This document shows, in pieces, positions 17,242-27,600 of a stretch of 64,000 nucleotides of DNA. Origin of the DNA: JAMLHH01 sp037189845 (GTDB lineage: Bacteria > Bacteroidota > Bacteroidia > Chitinophagales > JADIYW01); NCBI GenBank assembly GCA_037189845.1, contig JBBCIS010000005.1, forward strand, positions 108,367-172,366, written 5' to 3'. The stretch's first letter is position 1. Each line of letters starts with the position of its first letter. The notes beneath the pieces were generated by a model that saw nothing but the letters and a program-made list of their open reading frames with translations, searched no databases and was not told the origin of the DNA. The position numbers and the translations under genes were made by a program.

Positions 17242-19071
17242 ATGAAAACAATCGAAAATATATCACCTCTGACTCCGGTCGCTCACCTGACGGATGAGGT
17301 ATGGAGTCATGTCAACAGGATGCTGGTCAGAAAATGTATCAGTGAATTTACGCACGAGCTGATTCTGCAACCTGAACTGGCGGCAAATCTGTCCGGTGAA
17401 TGGGAACTGTACAGTATTACTTCTGATGATGGTAAAGCGACGTACTTTTTTGATGCTAAAAAAGGATTTCTTGACCACTGGCATATTGCTCCGCAATCTA
17501 TCAGAAAGGAAGCAGATGGCAAAGATGTACGGATAGAAGCTATCTCTTTTATACTGGATTTTAAAGACACACTAAAGATTCCTGAAGAATTATTGCCTAC
17601 TTATCTGGAGGAAATTTCGAGTACGCTCTATGGCAATGCCTACAAATATGTGCATGAGAAATTCAGCTCGGCGGAACTCATTCATGCTGATTTTCAGGAA
17701 GTAGAACACGCTATGACGGAAGGGCATCCCTGTTTTGTGGCCAACAGCGGCAGAATCGGATTTGATGCGACTGACTACCCGGTATATGCTCCTGAAGCCG
17801 ACCAACCTTTTGCGATATTGTGGGTAGCAGGACACAAAGACCGTTCGCATTTTGCCTGTGTCAGCTCTCTGGAATATACTTCTTTCATCAAAGGTGAACT
17901 GGGTGATGAGCTGTTTGAAATCTTTCGTTCGAGAATGATAGAGGACGGTTTGTCTCCTGACGATTATATCTTCATTCCCGTACATCCATGGCAATGGTTC
18001 AATAAGCTGGTGTATATTTTTGCTCCGGATATTGCCGACAAAAAGATGTATTGCTTGGGCTATTCGCAGGATGTATATCTGGCTCAGCAATCTATCAGAA
18101 CGCTTTTCAATATTTCCAATCCCGGCAAGCATTACACCAAGATGGCATTGTCCATTCTGAATATGGGTTTCATGCGAGGAATGTCTGCATACTACATGGC
18201 AGGCACTCCCGAAATCACGGAATGGATTACGGAGCTGTTCAGAAAAGATGATTTTTTGAGCAACGGAAAATTCACCATGCTCGGGGAAATCGCTTCTGTA
18301 GGTTACAGAAATCTCAATTATGAGTCTATGGGCAGAGCTATTCCTCACAATAAAATGGTGGCAGGTTTGTGGCGTGAAAGTCCGGTCAATCTTTTGCAGC
18401 CCGGTCAACAACTCATCACGATGGCATCGCTGCTGCACATCGACAACAGCGGGAATGCTTTTCTGCCGGAACTTATCAAAGCTTCTGGATTGAGCACGGA
18501 AGAATGGCTGCAAAGATATTTTGACTGTTACCTGATTCCGTTGCTGCACTGCTTTTTCAAATACGAGATGGCATTTATGCCGCACGGAGAAAATATGATA
18601 CTGATACTGGAAAATCATGTTCCGGTATGTGGCATCATGAAAGATATCACCGAAGAGGTAGTCATGCTGAGTGAAAGAACAGTATTACCTGAAAATGTGC
18701 AAAGACTGTATGGCCCGACTCCTGATGAGATAAAACCTCTGACGATTTTCACGGATGTTTTTGACTGCTTTTTCCGCTTTGTCAGTGTCATTTTTGACGA
18801 ATATTCTGATGATTCAGCAGCAGATTTCTGGCAGCAGGTCGCAGAAGCTATTTACAGATACCAGGACAGCCACCCGGAATTTCAGGACCAGTATGAAAAA
18901 TACGATTTGTTCGTTCCGGAATTTACCCGCTCCTGCCTGAACAGATTACAGCTCAGGAACAACAGGCAGATGGTGGATTTGGCCAATCCGAATAATAATC
19001 TCCAGTTTTTCGGCACACTGCAAAATCCCGTAGCTCCATTCAAAAGAAAATCAGATGAGTATTCAGGCTGA
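17242..19071 (+). CDS. NIS synthetase, IucA/IucC family (DesD/AlcC-like siderophore synthetase)
   Basis: A 609-aa ATP-dependent, NRPS-independent siderophore synthetase. Recognisable blocks are EGHPCFVANSGRIGFDA (about 160-176), IPVHPWQWF (about 246-254), KMALSILNMGFMRGMSAY (about 300-317), MLGEIASVGYRN and MPHGENMILILENH (about 446-459), and a FhuF-like ferric-reductase C-terminus is not present. It adenylates a carboxylate and couples it to a hydroxamate amine, oligomerising or cyclising the acylated diamines. Length and the SFVANxGRIG-type motif place it near the DesD/AlcC/BibC branch. It overlaps the next gene by 17 bp. Confidence 0.95.
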   Translation: MKTIENISPLTPVAHLTDEVWSHVNRMLVRKCISEFTHELILQPELAANLSGEWELYSITSDDGKATYFFDAKKGFLDHWHIAPQSIRKEADGKDVRIEAISFILDFKDTLKIPEELLPTYLEEISSTLYGNAYKYVHEKFSSAELIHADFQEVEHAMTEGHPCFVANSGRIGFDATDYPVYAPEADQPFAILWVAGHKDRSHFACVSSLEYTSFIKGELGDELFEIFRSRMIEDGLSPDDYIFIPVHPWQWFNKLVYIFAPDIADKKMYCLGYSQDVYLAQQSIRTLFNISNPGKHYTKMALSILNMGFMRGMSAYYMAGTPEITEWITELFRKDDFLSNGKFTMLGEIASVGYRNLNYESMGRAIPHNKMVAGLWRESPVNLLQPGQQLITMASLLHIDNSGNAFLPELIKASGLSTEEWLQRYFDCYLIPLLHCFFKYEMAFMPHGENMILILENHVPVCGIMKDITEEVVMLSERTVLPENVQRLYGPTPDEIKPLTIFTDVFDCFFRFVSVIFDEYSDDSAADFWQQVAEAIYRYQDSHPEFQDQYEKYDLFVPEFTRSCLNRLQLRNNRQMVDLANPNNNLQFFGTLQNPVAPFKRKSDEYSG

Positions 19072-19663
19072 AATATCTCAAAGCATAGCTGAAGTAGTCA
19101 GTGAGGTCATCCGAAACCGTAAGACAGTTTTCGCGGATGAGTTCAAAGCGATTCCCGTACCAGATGATGTTATTGAAGCGATTCTGACAGATGCTATCTG
19201 GGCTCCTAACCACAAGCTCACTCAACCCTGGAGATTTGTGCAGCTGGACAGCGAATCAGTCAGAGCAGAATTCGGGGAATATATGCTGGATTTTTACCGG
19301 AAGAAATATACGGAAGCGCAATTCCCTCCATCCAGATATGAAAGCACCAGAAATTACACACTTTATGGTGGCAGTATCATTTTCATCATGATGCACCGTT
19401 CACAGGAAGAAATTCTTCCGGAATGGGAAGAAATAGCTGCCGTATCCTGTGCCGCACAAAATATCTGGCTCAGCTGTACAGCCAGAGGATTGGGCGCATA
19501 CTGGGACACTGCGAGCGCGACGATTGGTTTCGGAGAAAGATTCAGAACATCAGAAAAAGAGCGCTGCTTAGGATGCTTTTTCATCGGCTACTATGATGAA
19601 AAAGATATCAGCAGGAACAGAAAAAGAAAACCATTGCAAACTAAATTAATTCGCATACAATGA
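19055..19663 (+). CDS. Nitroreductase-family flavoprotein in the siderophore operon
   Basis: A 202-aa FMN-dependent nitroreductase-fold protein. The N-terminal RKTVFADEF, the IWAPNHKLTQPWRF FMN/substrate block and the C-terminal ARGLGAYWDTASA fit the YdjA-like single-domain group. It starts inside the NIS synthetase 3' end (17-bp overlap) and its stop overlaps the next start (ATGA). That coupling indicates a role in the siderophore pathway, for example reductive iron release or tailoring, but neither is established. As a stand-alone enzyme it would reduce quinones or nitro compounds with NAD(P)H. Confidence 0.85.
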   Translation: MSIQAEISQSIAEVVSEVIRNRKTVFADEFKAIPVPDDVIEAILTDAIWAPNHKLTQPWRFVQLDSESVRAEFGEYMLDFYRKKYTEAQFPPSRYESTRNYTLYGGSIIFIMMHRSQEEILPEWEEIAAVSCAAQNIWLSCTARGLGAYWDTASATIGFGERFRTSEKERCLGCFFIGYYDEKDISRNRKRKPLQTKLIRIQ

Positions 19664-20859
19664 AAATGGCAATAGAATATCCTAATCCGAAAGGAAGGGT
19701 ATTAATGATAGATTACGGCAGAGGACTTAGCGTATTTTTTATGATTATGGTTCATACACTCTGGATGTATGGCACTTATGAAACCCAGTTTGAGACAAAT
19801 CTTGGACATGCCATACATTTTATAGGCATGGGAACAGGCATGTTTTTAGTGTCTATGGGATTTTCATTCATGATTTCCGGGAGGCAGACATTGAGCCATG
19901 CTTTCAAGCGGGGTTTAATTTTGTTAGGAGCAGGATATCTGATGAATTTATTAAAATTCGTTTTGCCAATTATGATTGGTTTTATGCCGGAGGATTTTAT
20001 TACGGCTTATAGTTGGAAATCTCCATTAGCTCCACAACAATACATGTTTTTATTTTTGACGGGCGATATTTTACAGATGGCAGGCTTGTCAATGATGATT
20101 ATGGGAGTCATCAGAAAATATTTTACAAATAAATATGTCTATTTACTTTTTGCAGCTTTTTTCATTTTGGCTACAAGAATTTTGAATGGTATCAAGCCGA
20201 ACTTCATCGAAATAGATTATTCTTCTTTTGATTTTCTTTTTGTCAACTGGAGTCCTGCCACGTATGCTTCATTTTTAATCGACTATTGTTTCAATTTATT
20301 TTTTAGTGCCAAAGGAGTGATTGTTTATTTTCCTGTTTTCCCCTGGATATCTTTCATGTTAGTGGGAATGTTTTTTGGCAGATGGTATCTTGAAAAAGAT
20401 AAAAATCAATTTTTCATCTTCAACATGATGCTACCAGCAGGAATTTTGTTGATGGCAGTAGGCTTAAGCTTGTGTTTCTTGAAACCGGACTTTCCACTTC
20501 CGGCATTTCTTCACATGGGTGATTTTGAGTGGCATTTCTATGACTTTTTTCATCTTGGTCCCGGCGGAGCTTTATATTTAATCGGTATCAATTTTATTTT
20601 CTATTGGATGATTTATACAGGGATGAGAATTGTTCCATTGTTCTTAGTGACCTGGAAATTAAAGTTTCTATATTTCTGTAGTGAGCATGTGACAACATTG
20701 TATGTCATACAGTGGACTGTCATCTGTTGGGGAATGGGAATTATCGGATTTCAGAAATTTGATTCCAAAGGAGTACTGATGCTGATTCCGGTATTCATGG
20801 CAGTGACTTTTGCGATTGAATTTGCAAGACAATTTGTAATGAAAAAGTTGAAAAAATAA
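19660..20859 (+). CDS. Multispan membrane protein, DUF1624/HGSNAT-like acyltransferase
   Basis: A 399-aa protein with about 10 hydrophobic segments. The start RVLMIDYGRGLSVFFMIMVH resembles the first helix of heparan-alpha-glucosaminide N-acetyltransferase-like/DUF1624 proteins: R-x-D-x-x-RG then a membrane helix ending in His. Other blocks are FIGMGTGMFLVSMGFSFM and YLIGINFIFYWMIY. Such proteins carry acetyl groups across the inner membrane. Its 4-bp overlap with the nitroreductase gene makes it the last gene of the siderophore operon. It could acylate the siderophore or serve in its transport; this is inference. An acyltransferase-3-type protein is an alternative. Confidence 0.7.
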   Translation: MKMAIEYPNPKGRVLMIDYGRGLSVFFMIMVHTLWMYGTYETQFETNLGHAIHFIGMGTGMFLVSMGFSFMISGRQTLSHAFKRGLILLGAGYLMNLLKFVLPIMIGFMPEDFITAYSWKSPLAPQQYMFLFLTGDILQMAGLSMMIMGVIRKYFTNKYVYLLFAAFFILATRILNGIKPNFIEIDYSSFDFLFVNWSPATYASFLIDYCFNLFFSAKGVIVYFPVFPWISFMLVGMFFGRWYLEKDKNQFFIFNMMLPAGILLMAVGLSLCFLKPDFPLPAFLHMGDFEWHFYDFFHLGPGGALYLIGINFIFYWMIYTGMRIVPLFLVTWKLKFLYFCSEHVTTLYVIQWTVICWGMGIIGFQKFDSKGVLMLIPVFMAVTFAIEFARQFVMKKLKK

Positions 20860-21402
20860 ATACGAAGTATGATTTACGAAGTACGATTTGGCTAACGCAG
20901 CAATAGACAAACATAGCAAGATAGCAATGGGCAAGTAAGCAATTACGATTGACGATGTACGATTTTTTCCGACGGAACGAAGATTTTTTGTCAATAATAA
21001 TCCACCAATGCTCTGTGCGTTCCTGCGCCATTGGTTTTCCAGGTGGGGAACCCACAGGACGAAAACGGTGTAAAAACATCTACTGTCTGACGACCAAAGG
21101 GAGGAGTTTAGATGTTTTAACCGTTAAGGGCAATGTGGGTCACCGAAAAACCCGGCGCGCTTCTTTGGGTACCTTTCTTCTAAAGAAAGGTACAAGAAAC
21201 AGAAAAACATCAACGATTATTAAGTGGTATCAGTATTCGAATAAAAACGTAAAACTCTAAATATTAGTGGTCAATTCTCAAAATATTCAATACTCATTAC
21301 CTGACACTATTCTATTTGTGTTCATTCGTGCAATTCGTGTCTACTATTTTCATTTGACATTTTTCAAAAATCTGAAAAAATCCTACCTGTTCGATAAAAA
21401 AC
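20860..21402. other. Non-coding spacer with hairpin repeat
   Basis: I see no credible gene. The first 80 bp repeat the TACGATTTGGCTAACGCAGC unit seen near 17000. At 21169-21193 the 11-bp arms GTACCTTTCTT and AAGAAAGGTAC enclose a 3-nt loop. The hairpin follows an ACCCGGCGCGCTTCTTTGG segment, a wording typical of dispersed Bacteroidota repeats. A related AAAGGATA/TATCTTTCC unit lies near 27920. The hairpin may end siderophore-operon transcription, but no T-run follows. Confidence 0.5.
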
Positions 21403-21415
21403 TTAACACTGTTAA
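21403..21415. promoter_or_regulatory. TetR operator upstream of the regulator gene
   Basis: TTAACACTGTTAA is a perfect 13-bp palindrome 17 bp before the tetR ATG. The same palindrome with G at the centre (TTAACAGTGTTAA) lies before the outer-membrane factor gene. Paired sites suggest that the TetR protein represses both itself and the efflux operon. Confidence 0.7.
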
Positions 21416-21432
21416 TTATATTTACACCGAAC

Positions 21433-22089
21433 ATGAGTATCGCTAACAGAAAACAGAAAGAGAAAGAAGATTTGAGTAAAAAAATCCTGGATGCAGCCAT
21501 GGAATTATTTACTCAACAGGGGTTTGAACAGACCTCTATCCGCAATATTGCCAAAAAGATAGAGTACAGCCCTACCACTATTTATCTGTATTACAAAGAC
21601 AAAGATGCCATCTTTCACGCACTGCACCAGCAAGGATTTGCCCTGCTCAACTCTCAGATGCAGGTACTCATGCATGTGGAAGAACCATTTGAAAGACTCA
21701 AGGCAATGGGTAGAATCTATATCGGTTTTGCTATGGAAAATCCAGCACTGTATGAGCTGATGTTCATTCAAAGCGCACCGATGGATTTTGTGGAAGAGTC
21801 CGAAGAGACCATCTGGCAGGAGGGCACTACTTCATTCGCCGCACTCAAGCTCACTTTGGAAGATTGTATGAAAAACGGTTACCTACCGGCACAGGATATT
21901 GAGTCCACAGCTTTTGTCATCTGGTCGGCATTGCACGGTATGGTTTCCCTGCATATCAAGAATAGATGTAAGACCATTTTCCCGGATAACAGAAATACCA
22001 TTGTGGAGTCAGGATACAACAATCTGATACTGCTCATCGAATCACTCATTATGCAACCTCGAAAAAACCACATTTCTGCGTCACCTTAA
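21433..22089 (+). CDS. TetR/AcrR family transcriptional regulator
   Basis: A 218-aa regulator. The N-terminal helix-turn-helix is KILDAAMELFTQQGFEQTSI followed by RNIAKKIEYSPTTIYLYYKD (about residues 17-60), a textbook TetR DNA-binding domain. The C-terminal ligand-binding part is variable, as in the family (TetR_C-like, with HGMVSLHIKNR). It is transcribed toward the RND efflux genes, 125 bp ahead of the first, and identical-armed operators lie before both. The inducer is probably a compound exported by the pump. Confidence 0.93.
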   Translation: MSIANRKQKEKEDLSKKILDAAMELFTQQGFEQTSIRNIAKKIEYSPTTIYLYYKDKDAIFHALHQQGFALLNSQMQVLMHVEEPFERLKAMGRIYIGFAMENPALYELMFIQSAPMDFVEESEETIWQEGTTSFAALKLTLEDCMKNGYLPAQDIESTAFVIWSALHGMVSLHIKNRCKTIFPDNRNTIVESGYNNLILLIESLIMQPRKNHISASP

Positions 22090-22191
22090 AAATTTTAAAT
22101 CCTCATTTACTATTGTAAACTCCGGTTTAAAATCTTCAAAAGCCTTGAAATCTGAATTTTTGGAGATTGCCTTTAAATACAATTATCATAG

Positions 22192-22204
22192 TTAACAGTG
22201 TTAA
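22192..22204. promoter_or_regulatory. TetR operator upstream of the RND efflux operon
   Basis: TTAACAGTGTTAA, a perfect 13-bp palindrome, ends 10 bp before the outer-membrane factor ATG at 22215. It differs from the site at 21403-21415 only in the central base. The position in the presumed 5' leader or promoter is typical for repression. Confidence 0.7.
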
Positions 22205-22214
22205 TCATAAACTT

Positions 22215-23579
22215 ATGAAAATCCATCTCAGCATTTTCGCCATCATTTCCTCACTGCTGATGCCCCATATGGCACACAGTCAGGAACCGACCGTTTTAGA
22301 TATTTACATCGAAGAAGGTCTGAAAGACAATCTGGCTTTACAACAGAAAAATATCACTTTAGAAAAAGCTCTTTCCTCTTTACAGGAAGCGAAATCTCTT
22401 TTTCTGCCTAAAGTAGATTTCTCGGCAGGATATCTTTCTGGAAAAGGAGGTCGTTACATAGATATTCCAGTCGGAGATATGCTCAATCCGGTGTATCGCT
22501 CGCTGAATTTCCTGATGCAGACCGACCAGTTTCCTCAGATAGAAAATGTCAAGCAGAATTTCTTCCCGAACAATCAGACCGATATCCGTGTACGAACTTC
22601 CCTCCCGCTCTATAATTCGGATATCATTCACAACAGAAATATCCAGGAGCAGCAACATTTTCTCAAAACCATCGAAATAGATACCTATAAAAGAGAGCTC
22701 GTACTGCAAATCAAGCAGGCATATTTTCAATATCTGATGGCACTGGAAAATGCGGCGATTTACAAAGAAGCTCAGCAATTGGTCGATAGAAACGTACAGG
22801 TCAACGAATCTCTTTTGAAAAACGGAAAAGGATTGCATGCCAGTGTTTTAAGAGCTAAAACAGAACAGGAAAATGTCACCGCTCAGTACAATACAGCTAT
22901 CATTCAGTCAGAAAATGCAAAAGCATATTTTAATTTTTTACTGAATAAACCTTTGGACAGTGAAATCCTGAATACTTACGATTCCAAATCTGCTTTGAAC
23001 ACAATAATTGGTCAGGAATCCAATGCAACTACCGACCAGAGAGAAGAATTGAAAATGATTCTTGCAGGAAAAGATATTTATGAAACAAAGTACAAGATGC
23101 AAAAGCAGTTTTTTACACCGAAAATATCTGCCTTTGCTGATTTGGGTTCACAAAATGAAAAATTCAAATTTCAAAAAACTTCATTGTACTATCTCATAGG
23201 TGTTCAGGTGGATATGCCGCTTTTTAACCGTCCGCAGAAATACAAATTACAGCAGACTCAGATAGATGTCAGGCTGACAGAAAATCAATATGAACAGGCG
23301 AAACAACAGCTCAATCTCGGGCTGAATGTAGCGCAAAATGATATGCAATCTGCCATAACAAATTACCGTCAGGCTATCAAGCAACAGGAAAACGCAGCTA
23401 GCTATTTCAGATTGATAGAGCGTGGTTTTCAGGAAGGCATACATTCTCTGATAGAATATATTGATGCCAGAAATCAATTGACCGTGACCCAGACCTTACT
23501 CAATATTCATACTTATAAAGTTCTTCAAACTGCTGCATCTGTAGAAAGACAGGCAGCTACTTTTCCTATTCAACACTAA
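22215..23579 (+). CDS. TolC-family outer-membrane efflux protein
   Basis: A 454-aa outer-membrane factor of a tripartite pump. The start at 22215 gives a signal peptide (MKIHLSIFAIISSLLMPHMA, cleavage after AHS). The longer in-frame start at 22167 would cover the operator. Two long helical repeats typical of TolC (LKDNLALQQKNITLEKAL and the later LTVTQTLLNIHTYKVLQ) flank the beta segments. It forms the channel through which the RND pump expels its substrates. It is 12 bp before the adaptor gene. Confidence 0.9.
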   Translation: MKIHLSIFAIISSLLMPHMAHSQEPTVLDIYIEEGLKDNLALQQKNITLEKALSSLQEAKSLFLPKVDFSAGYLSGKGGRYIDIPVGDMLNPVYRSLNFLMQTDQFPQIENVKQNFFPNNQTDIRVRTSLPLYNSDIIHNRNIQEQQHFLKTIEIDTYKRELVLQIKQAYFQYLMALENAAIYKEAQQLVDRNVQVNESLLKNGKGLHASVLRAKTEQENVTAQYNTAIIQSENAKAYFNFLLNKPLDSEILNTYDSKSALNTIIGQESNATTDQREELKMILAGKDIYETKYKMQKQFFTPKISAFADLGSQNEKFKFQKTSLYYLIGVQVDMPLFNRPQKYKLQQTQIDVRLTENQYEQAKQQLNLGLNVAQNDMQSAITNYRQAIKQQENAASYFRLIERGFQEGIHSLIEYIDARNQLTVTQTLLNIHTYKVLQTAASVERQAATFPIQH

Positions 23580-23591
23580 ACGCACAATTAT

Positions 23592-24638
23592 ATGAGACTT
23601 ATCTTATTATCTCTTGCGACCCTGGTATTTTTCTCTGCATGTAAAAATCAGGAGGAACCCACCACAGCTGCTGTCCCTAAAGCCAGCGAATCTGTTCCCG
23701 TCAGAACTATCTCTCTCGAACAAGGTAAAAAATCTATTCCGGTAGCTGTTTCAGGGCAGTTCACCACCGATGACGAAACGATTTTATCTTTCAAAACAGG
23801 TGGAATTGTCAGTTCAGTATTGGTTCGTGAAGGTGATTATGTCAAAAAAGGCCAGCTTCTTGCAACACTGGATTTGACAGAAATCAGAGCTCAGGTCAAA
23901 CAGGCAGAACTTGGTTTGCAAAAAGTACAAAGAGACCATGAAAGAGCTAAAAATCTTTATAAAGATAGTGTCGCTACGCTGGAACAATTGGAAAACAGCC
24001 GTACCGCAGTGGATATCGCTCAGCAACAATTTAATGCAGCCCAATTCAATCTGAATAATTCTGAAGTCAGAGCTCCGAAAGATGGTTATGTGTTGAGAAA
24101 ATTTGCCAACAGTGGACAAATTGCAGGTCCCGGCACACCGATTTTGATGACCAATGGTGCAGGCTCAGCTCAATGGATTCTGAGAACAGGCGTCAGTGAT
24201 AAAGACTGGGCAAAAATCCGTATCAACGACCCGGCAACTGTAGAAATTGATGCATTTCCGGGACAAAAATTTGAAGCTTATATCTCCCACAAAATGGAAA
24301 GTGCTGACCCGTATTCAGGCGCATTTATCATAGAAATTAAATTAAAATCCGTTCCAAAAGGCCTGGCAGCAGGACTTTTCGGAAAAGCTACCATACAACC
24401 CAGACAGCAAATCGACACATGGTCTGTTCCTTATGCAGCTTTGCTGGACGGACATGCCAATCAGGGATTTGTTTTCATCACCAATGATGGCAAAACCGCG
24501 AAAAGAATTCCTGTCACCATCGCTGCTATCCAGAGAGATTACGTGGAAATCAGCGCAGGACTAGAAGACGCTACTCAGCTCATAGTAGCAGGCAGCGCAT
24601 ACCTCAAAGACGGTTCCAATATTCACATCATCCAATAA
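23592..24638 (+). CDS. RND efflux periplasmic adaptor (membrane fusion lipoprotein)
   Basis: A 348-aa protein with a lipoprotein signal, LLSLATLVFFSAC, the lipobox cysteine being at residue 17. The lipoyl/barrel-sandwich half VLVREGDYVKKGQLLATLDL, an alpha-helical hairpin (about residues 95-150) and the second lipoyl half VRAPKDGYVLRKFANSGQ follow in the MFP order. It bridges the inner-membrane permease and the TolC-like channel. It is 12 bp after the channel gene and 9 bp before the permease, so one operon. Confidence 0.93.
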   Translation: MRLILLSLATLVFFSACKNQEEPTTAAVPKASESVPVRTISLEQGKKSIPVAVSGQFTTDDETILSFKTGGIVSSVLVREGDYVKKGQLLATLDLTEIRAQVKQAELGLQKVQRDHERAKNLYKDSVATLEQLENSRTAVDIAQQQFNAAQFNLNNSEVRAPKDGYVLRKFANSGQIAGPGTPILMTNGAGSAQWILRTGVSDKDWAKIRINDPATVEIDAFPGQKFEAYISHKMESADPYSGAFIIEIKLKSVPKGLAAGLFGKATIQPRQQIDTWSVPYAALLDGHANQGFVFITNDGKTAKRIPVTIAAIQRDYVEISAGLEDATQLIVAGSAYLKDGSNIHIIQ

Positions 24639-24647
24639 ACGCATGGT

Positions 24648-27600
24648 ATGAAAATTTCAGAATATGCAGTCAAGAATTATCAGTTCACGCTGGTAATTTT
24701 CCTCATGGTCATTGCATTGGGCGTGAGTACACTTTTGCACATGCCCCGTGCTGAAGACCCGGAAATGGAGATTCCATTTTTTCCCGTAGTAGTAATTTAT
24801 CCCGGAGCCAGTCCTGAAGATTTGGAAGAGCTGGTCGTGGACCCGATAGAAAGAGCTTTTTCAGAATTAGACGATGTAGATGTCATCAAATCTTTCATCC
24901 TTGACGGTCTGGTTATCATCAGAATAGATTTTGATTTCGGAGTAGATGTAGAAGATAAATATCAGGCGCTCATCAGGGAAATCGGAACGCTCAGAGATAA
25001 GCTCCCGCAGGACATCCACAGCATAGAGGTCAAAAAAGTATCTCCGTCAGATGTGAGCATCATGCAGATTGCGCTGGTTTCAGAAAATGCCTCCAGAGAA
25101 ACCATGAAGCAACAGGCTGAAGAGTTGCAAGACCTTTTAGAAACTATCCCTGAATTGAAACTGGTAGAAATTCATGGACTTCCGCAACCCACTGTACGTG
25201 TGGAATTGCAAATGGAGAAAATTGCCAAGCTTCGCTTGCCGACCAATCTGATTCTGGGCAGCATTCAGAGCGAAATCGTCAATATTCCCGGCGGTAGTCT
25301 CGATGCAGGAGATAAAGTATTCAATATCAAAACAGACGGTAGCTACCAATCTATTGAGGATATCGAAAACACACTCATTTCAGGCATCAACGGTAATACG
25401 CTCAGGCTGAAAGATGTAGCCAATGTCAGCTTTGATTTCTCCGAAGACAAGCACATCACCCGTCTCAATAGCCACAGATGTATCCTCGTCACGGCTGCAC
25501 AAAAAGACGGTAACAATATCTCTGAAACGAAGCTGAAATACGAACCTATTCTCAAAGAATTTCAGGAAAATCTGCCACAGAATATCGCTATGGTCAAACA
25601 TTTTGACCAGGCTGACAATGTCAACAGACGACTCAACAAGCTCGGTACAGAATTCCTGATAGCTATTTTTCTGGTATCTATTACGTTGTTACCACTTGGT
25701 TTCAGAGCCGCATTTATTGTGATGGTATCTATTCCATTGTCATTAGCTATCGGCTTGATTTTATTGAATCTTTTAGGATATCAGCTCAACCAGCTCAGCA
25801 TCGTAGGTCTGGTAGTAGCGTTAGGATTATTGGTAGATGACAGCATCGTAGTCGTAGAAAATATAGAACGATGGCTACGGGACGGTTACTCCAAGCTCGA
25901 TGCCGCTATCAAAGCCACCAAACAAATCGGACTCGCTGTTATCGGCTGTACCGCTACGCTGATTATTGCATTTTTACCATTGGTATTCCTGCCGGATGCA
26001 TCAGGAGATTTCATCAGAAGTCTTCCGATGGCGGTTATCCTGTGCGTGCTGGCATCTATGGTCGTGTCGCTGACCATCATACCATTTTTGTCCAGCGTGA
26101 TACTCAAGCAGCACCACGGCAACGAAGAAGGCAATATCTTTTTACAGGCACTGCAAAAAATCATTCATAAATCTTATGCGCCTTTCCTCGATGCAGCATT
26201 GAAACACCCGTTGATAACATTGGTTGTGGCACTCGTTATTTTCATCGGTTCATTACAATTGATTCCAGTGATTGGATTCAGTTTGTTCCCACCGTCCGAG
26301 AAAGCGCAGTTCATGATTAATATCACCAGCCCGATTCAAACGAACCTCAACAAAACGGATGAAATCACTCAGGAAGTAGAAAAGCTGCTAGAAGAATACT
26401 CTGAAATCGAGTACTACACCTCCAACGTAGGGATGGGAAATCCACAGGTATATTACAACGAAATTCAGGAAAACGAAAGAAATGATTTTGCACAGATTTT
26501 TATCCAGCTGCAAGAAAACACACCGATAAAAACCAAAGCCGAAGTCATCAGCAGAATGCGCCGTCAGTTCAAATCATTCCCGGATGCAACTATTGAGGTA
26601 AAAGATTTTGAGCAGGGACCACCTGTCCTAGCACCTATCGAAGTCCGTCTTTTCGGTAAAAACTTAGACACCCTCCGCTCACTGGCCAATCAGGTACAGA
26701 AGATGCTCAACAATACAGAAGGAGCCATCTATGTCAACAATCCTTTGAGCCACATGAAATCCAGCATCAAAGTCAAAGTCAACAAAGAAAAAGCGAGTGC
26801 ACTGGCAGTTTCCGGCATAGATATCGACCGGACAGTCCGTCTGGCAGCAGCAGGATTCAGCATGGGCAAATTCAATGATGCCAACAACAATGAGTACGAC
26901 ATCATGGTCACGACCCCGAAAGAAAGCAGAGCCACACTGGATATTTTCAACAACCTCTACGTCAACAACCGTGCAGGCACACCTATACCTATCCTGCAGA
27001 TTGCCGACCTCGAGCTGGAATCTTCGCCTGTGACCATCCGCCACCACAACAAGAAAAGAATGACAGCCGTCATGGCGTCCGTGGACAATGGCTATCTGAA
27101 CGACGATGTCATCAATGCCACCATTCAGCAAATGGAGCAGATGAAGTTGCCTAAAGGATATTCCTACAGTATGGGCGGCGAGGTCGAAACCCGTGAGAAA
27201 TCATTCGGCGGTTTCGGTTCCGTCATCATCGTGACCGTATTCCTCTTCATCGCAGTATTGATTCTGGAGTTCGGCACTTTCAAAAGCACATTAATAGTAC
27301 TTTCTGTGATTCCATTAGGCATTGTCGGCTCGGTGATAGCTCTTTTAATCACAGGCAATTCACTGTCATTTGTCGCCATCGTGGGACTGATAGCACTTGC
27401 AGGTATCGAAGTCAAAAACTCCATCCTCCTCGTGGACTTCACCAATCAGCTGCGGGAGCAGGGCAAGACCCTGGACGAAGCCATTCGAGAAGCCGGAGAA
27501 GTCCGTTTCCTTCCGATTATCCTGACATCCATGACAGCCATCGGCGGACTGATTCCGATTGCATTGAGTTCCAATCCATTGATTTCGCCATTAGCCATCG

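Noticed and set aside
20949..21260. A 103-codon open frame in the spacer between the siderophore operon and tetR
   Set aside because: It lies across dispersed repeat wording and the GTACCTTTCTT hairpin, has no family look and no promoter; more likely a chance frame.
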